5,829 nt of DNA from Pseudomonadota bacterium. GTDB taxonomy: Bacteria; Bdellovibrionota; Bdellovibrionia; Bdellovibrionales; JAEYZS01. Each line of letters opens with the position of its first letter. The stretch's first letter is position 1. The stretch spans positions 1 to 5,829 of the forward strand of contig JAEYZS010000074.1 in NCBI GenBank assembly GCA_023427925.1, in the 5' to 3' direction. The notes below the pieces were generated by a model. It did not search any database and was not told the origin of the DNA. It saw only the letters and a list, made by a program, of their open reading frames with translations. Positions 4,956-5,829 of this stretch are shown here, one piece after another. The position numbers and the translations under genes are program-made.

Positions 4956-5829
4956 ATGAATAAGATCTTATTGATCGTGTCGCTCCTTTTGTGTTCGAAA
5001 ATCTTCGCTTCCTCTAATCCAAAAATTGAAATTCAAGGCCATCGAGGCGCTCGTTCTGTACGACCTGAGAACACGTTAGCTGGCTTTAAATATACATTAG
5101 AAAATAAAATCGAAGTACTCGAAATGGACCTTTCATACACAGCGGATCGTGTTCTCGTTGTAAACCATGATGCCGTCATCAACGGAACGATCTGCCTGGA
5201 TCCAAATGGGCAAAAGATTGTTAAAGACCTTGATATCCATAAAATGACGGTTGCTGAGATTCAGAAGTACGATTGTGGCACTCTCATAAACCCTAGATTT
5301 CCGAGGCAAACGCCTTCTCCAAAAGAAAAAATTCCAACATTTGAAGACGTCTTAAAGTTGGTCAAGGAACATGAAAAAACTCAAGGGATGAGCTTTGGAC
5401 TGAACGTTGAAATAAAAGTCCACAATAAGTTTATTACTGATAACTCTCAAGAAATCATTAAGAAGATTATTTCGTTGGTTAAAAAGTATGACTTGTACGA
5501 AAGAACTGTGATCCAATCCTTTGATATCAATATCATAGACCAAGTGAGAAAGCTTGACTCCAAAATCAAAACGTCTTTTTTGATAGAACAAGATTTTAAG
5601 AGTGTTTTGAAAGCTCTTAAAGTTTCGAGTTTAGGAGAATTGGCAAAAAAATATAAGTTCAATATACTTTCCCCTAACCACAAACTTCTTAGTAAGGCGA
5701 TAGTAAAAGAACTTCAAGCCCAGGGTCTCCAAGTAATTCCTTGGACAGCAAATAACGTTAAAGAATGGCAAGCATTATTAGATATGGAAGTCGATGGGAT
5801 CATTACAGACGATCCGGTTGCATTGAGAG
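4956..5829 (+). CDS. Exported glycerophosphodiester phosphodiesterase (3' end beyond window)
   Basis: Seen: 291 codons with no stop, from ATG 4956. A signal peptide (MNK, hydrophobic 4-13) ends near IFA, with likely cleavage after Ala18. Motifs of the GDPD TIM barrel follow in order: GHRGARSVRPENT (His29, Arg30, Glu38), EMDLS (metal ligands Glu56, Asp58), NHDAVI (catalytic His71), NVEIK (Glu152, Lys154), and near the end IPWTANN and DGIITDDP. Known: the family hydrolyses glycerophosphodiesters from phospholipids to glycerol-3-phosphate and an alcohol, using His acid/base catalysis and a divalent metal. The signal peptide places it in the periplasm, like GlpQ rather than cytosolic UgpQ. Cys80 and Cys107 could pair there. 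The DDPVALR ending is close to the usual C-terminus, so only a few residues should be missing. It follows a terminator, so it is probably its own unit. Confidence 0.93.
   Translation, partial: MNKILLIVSLLLCSKIFASSNPKIEIQGHRGARSVRPENTLAGFKYTLENKIEVLEMDLSYTADRVLVVNHDAVINGTICLDPNGQKIVKDLDIHKMTVAEIQKYDCGTLINPRFPRQTPSPKEKIPTFEDVLKLVKEHEKTQGMSFGLNVEIKVHNKFITDNSQEIIKKIISLVKKYDLYERTVIQSFDINIIDQVRKLDSKIKTSFLIEQDFKSVLKALKVSSLGELAKKYKFNILSPNHKLLSKAIVKELQAQGLQVIPWTANNVKEWQALLDMEVDGIITDDPVALR

Noticed and set aside
5352..5683. Two minus-strand frames of 79 and 78 codons
   Set aside because: They lie inside the GDPD gene, whose catalytic motifs fix the real frame.
1..5829. Mobile element, CRISPR, toxin-antitoxin or defence system
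   Set aside because: No transposase or integrase motifs, terminal repeats, spaced repeat array, or paired small toxic gene; coding style is uniform across the window as far as can be judged by eye.

Overview
The window looks like ordinary chromosome from a moderately AT-rich, diderm (Gram-negative) bacterium. The evidence is two predicted lipoproteins, two proteins with signal peptides for the periplasm, and a YheU/UPF0270 protein and chalcone-isomerase-like protein of types mostly found in Proteobacteria and relatives. A predatory or Oligoflexia/Bdellovibrionota-type lineage would fit the mix of small exported proteins, TTG starts and a stand-alone receiver, but that assignment is a guess. 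I see no IS, integrase, tRNA, rRNA, CRISPR array, toxin-antitoxin pair or defence cluster.

Layout. Bases 1-1905, minus strand: a response-regulator receiver (1905-1519), a YddG-like DMT/EamA exporter (1473-646) and a HAD-family phosphatase (569 to beyond base 1, truncated) lie head to tail with gaps of 45 and 76 nt. They could be one transcript, although each gap also holds a weak promoter-like element. Bases 1906-2059 are a divergent control region with short direct repeats and a perfect -10 box. Bases 2060-2539, plus strand: a Gre-type transcription factor paralogue. Its 3' end overlaps that of the convergent next operon by 12 nt.

Bases 4006-2528, minus strand: a three-gene operon encoding a periplasmic chalcone-isomerase-like protein, an unrecognised lipoprotein and a YheU-family protein. 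Spacing is tight (16 nt and 2 nt), the first gene has the only strong ribosome binding site, and the later genes look translationally coupled. Bases 4007-4226 are a second divergent control region, with a promoter for the operon and a 6-bp inverted repeat over the promoter of the plus-strand gene. Bases 4227-4826: a coiled-coil lipoprotein followed by a Rho-independent terminator (4857-4890). Bases 4956-5829: an exported glycerophosphodiester phosphodiesterase, running off the window a few residues before its expected end.

Functionally the window is a mix of envelope proteins (two lipoproteins, chalcone-like protein, GDPD, exporter) and regulators (receiver, Gre-like factor). The most plausible under-described unit is the chalcone-like/lipoprotein/YheU operon. 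Nothing here amounts to a clear novel system, and the findings are graded accordingly.
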